Positions 13,678 through 14,118 of a DNA stretch of 14,118 bases are shown piece after piece (the first letter of the stretch is position 1; each line of letters begins with the position of its first letter). Where the stretch lies: positions 1 through 14,118 of the forward strand of contig JAADDG010000034.1 in NCBI GenBank assembly GCA_013154075.1. Reading direction: 5' to 3'. The stretch comes from Campylobacterota bacterium. GTDB lineage: Bacteria > Campylobacterota > Campylobacteria > Campylobacterales > JAADDG01. The notes below the pieces were generated by a model, which did not search any database, was not told the origin of the DNA, and saw only the letters and a list, made by a program, of their open reading frames with translations. The translations under genes were made by a program, and so were the position numbers.

Positions 13678-14118
13678 ATGGAAAATAAAATACAAGATAT
13701 TCAAGTAAAAGAGGTAAAAGAACCAAAAAACATAAAAGTCTATGAAGTATCTTTTTTGCAAAACGGAAAAAGAATAAAAAAAGAGGTGGCAAAATCCAAA
13801 GACGTAGTAAAAATACTTCTCTATCACGAAGAGAAAGACGCTTTCGTTTTAGTCAAGCAGTTTAGACCCATCGTATATATAAACCACCCTCAATATGCCT
13901 TTAGATACGAGCTTTGCGGAGGAAGAGAGGATAAAGAGGGCTTAAGCAGCGAAGAGGTGGCTAAAGAGGAGGTTTTGGAAGAGTGCGGATACAAAATAGA
14001 TAAACTTGAGAAAATAACAACTCTTACAACAAGCGGAAGAATGACTCTATATTTCGGAATAGTCAACGAATCTATGAGAGTCTCGCAAGGAGGCGGGGTG
14101 GATTACGAGATGATAGAT
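13678..14118 (+). CDS. NUDIX hydrolase, nucleotide-sugar / ADP-ribose diphosphatase type (partial)
   Basis: The open frame gives 147 residues and runs off the right edge without a stop. The NUDIX box region is visible as ELCGG, then REDKEGLSSEEVAKEEVLEE and CGY. The metal-binding EExGY end is intact, but the Arg before the first catalytic Glu of the consensus REUxEExGU is Glu here. An upstream VLVKQFRPIVY segment and the downstream TTSGRMTLYFGIV stretch fit the ADP-ribose and UDP-sugar pyrophosphatase group. The ELC...EECGY pattern resembles eukaryotic NUDT14 (UDP-glucose diphosphatase) more than E. coli NudF. Such enzymes cleave a nucleoside-diphosphate sugar to NMP and sugar phosphate. The ATG at 13678 has AAGG 6 nt before it. 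The exact substrate cannot be told from sequence. Confidence 0.88.
   Translation, partial: MENKIQDIQVKEVKEPKNIKVYEVSFLQNGKRIKKEVAKSKDVVKILLYHEEKDAFVLVKQFRPIVYINHPQYAFRYELCGGREDKEGLSSEEVAKEEVLEECGYKIDKLEKITTLTTSGRMTLYFGIVNESMRVSQGGGVDYEMID

Noticed and set aside
1..14118. A search by eye for a defence, toxin-antitoxin, prophage or insertion-sequence module.
   Set aside because: The genes are housekeeping or ordinary secreted and metabolic families; no transposase, integrase, nuclease or toxin motif was seen.

Overview
The window reads as chromosomal DNA from a low-GC member of Campylobacterota (the former Epsilonproteobacteria). The evidence is a RecO of the short 205-residue type, a short 120-residue DksA, a Campylobacter-like order of dus / membrane protein / dksA / rlmH / accD, AGA- and ATA-rich codon use, and promoters with good -10 boxes but weak -35 boxes. 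A free-living, vent- or sediment-type genus is more likely than a host-adapted Campylobacter or Helicobacter, but the genus cannot be fixed from this sequence.

Left block (1-9290, all on the minus strand, transcribed right to left): gltB-gltD (NADPH glutamate synthase), accD (acetyl-CoA carboxylase carboxyltransferase beta), a short ThiE/TenI-like protein, rlmH (23S rRNA pseudouridine methyltransferase), a dksA-like regulator, a two-TM membrane protein of unknown function, and the first 32 codons of a dus (tRNA dihydrouridine synthase) gene. Gaps run from an 11-bp overlap to 67 bp, so these genes may be co-transcribed. Candidate internal promoters lie before accD and dksA, and a hairpin overlaps the accD stop codon. 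The block joins nitrogen assimilation, fatty-acid initiation, ribosome and tRNA modification and growth-rate control.

Middle: recO (9390-10007, plus) is divergent from gltB across 99 bp holding back-to-back promoters. Its own promoter sits so close to the ATG that the mRNA may be leaderless. recO ends tail-to-tail, with a 4-bp overlap, against a large minus-strand gene (10004-12610). That gene encodes a secreted protein with a signal peptide, four DUF4214 repeats, a beta module, an SGNH/GDSL hydrolase domain with all its catalytic blocks, and a beta-rich C-terminus. It is the least ordinary gene here.

Right: a 381-bp AT-rich intergenic region with several inverted and direct repeats, then a PEBP (YbhB/YbcL) family gene with a signal peptide and a strong internal start, a hairpin, and a NUDIX hydrolase gene that runs off the window end. 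I found no RNA gene, insertion sequence, CRISPR array, prophage block or defence system. Most of the window is ordinary core genome. The items worth following are the DUF4214-SGNH protein, the possible dual start of the PEBP gene, and the accD stop-codon hairpin.
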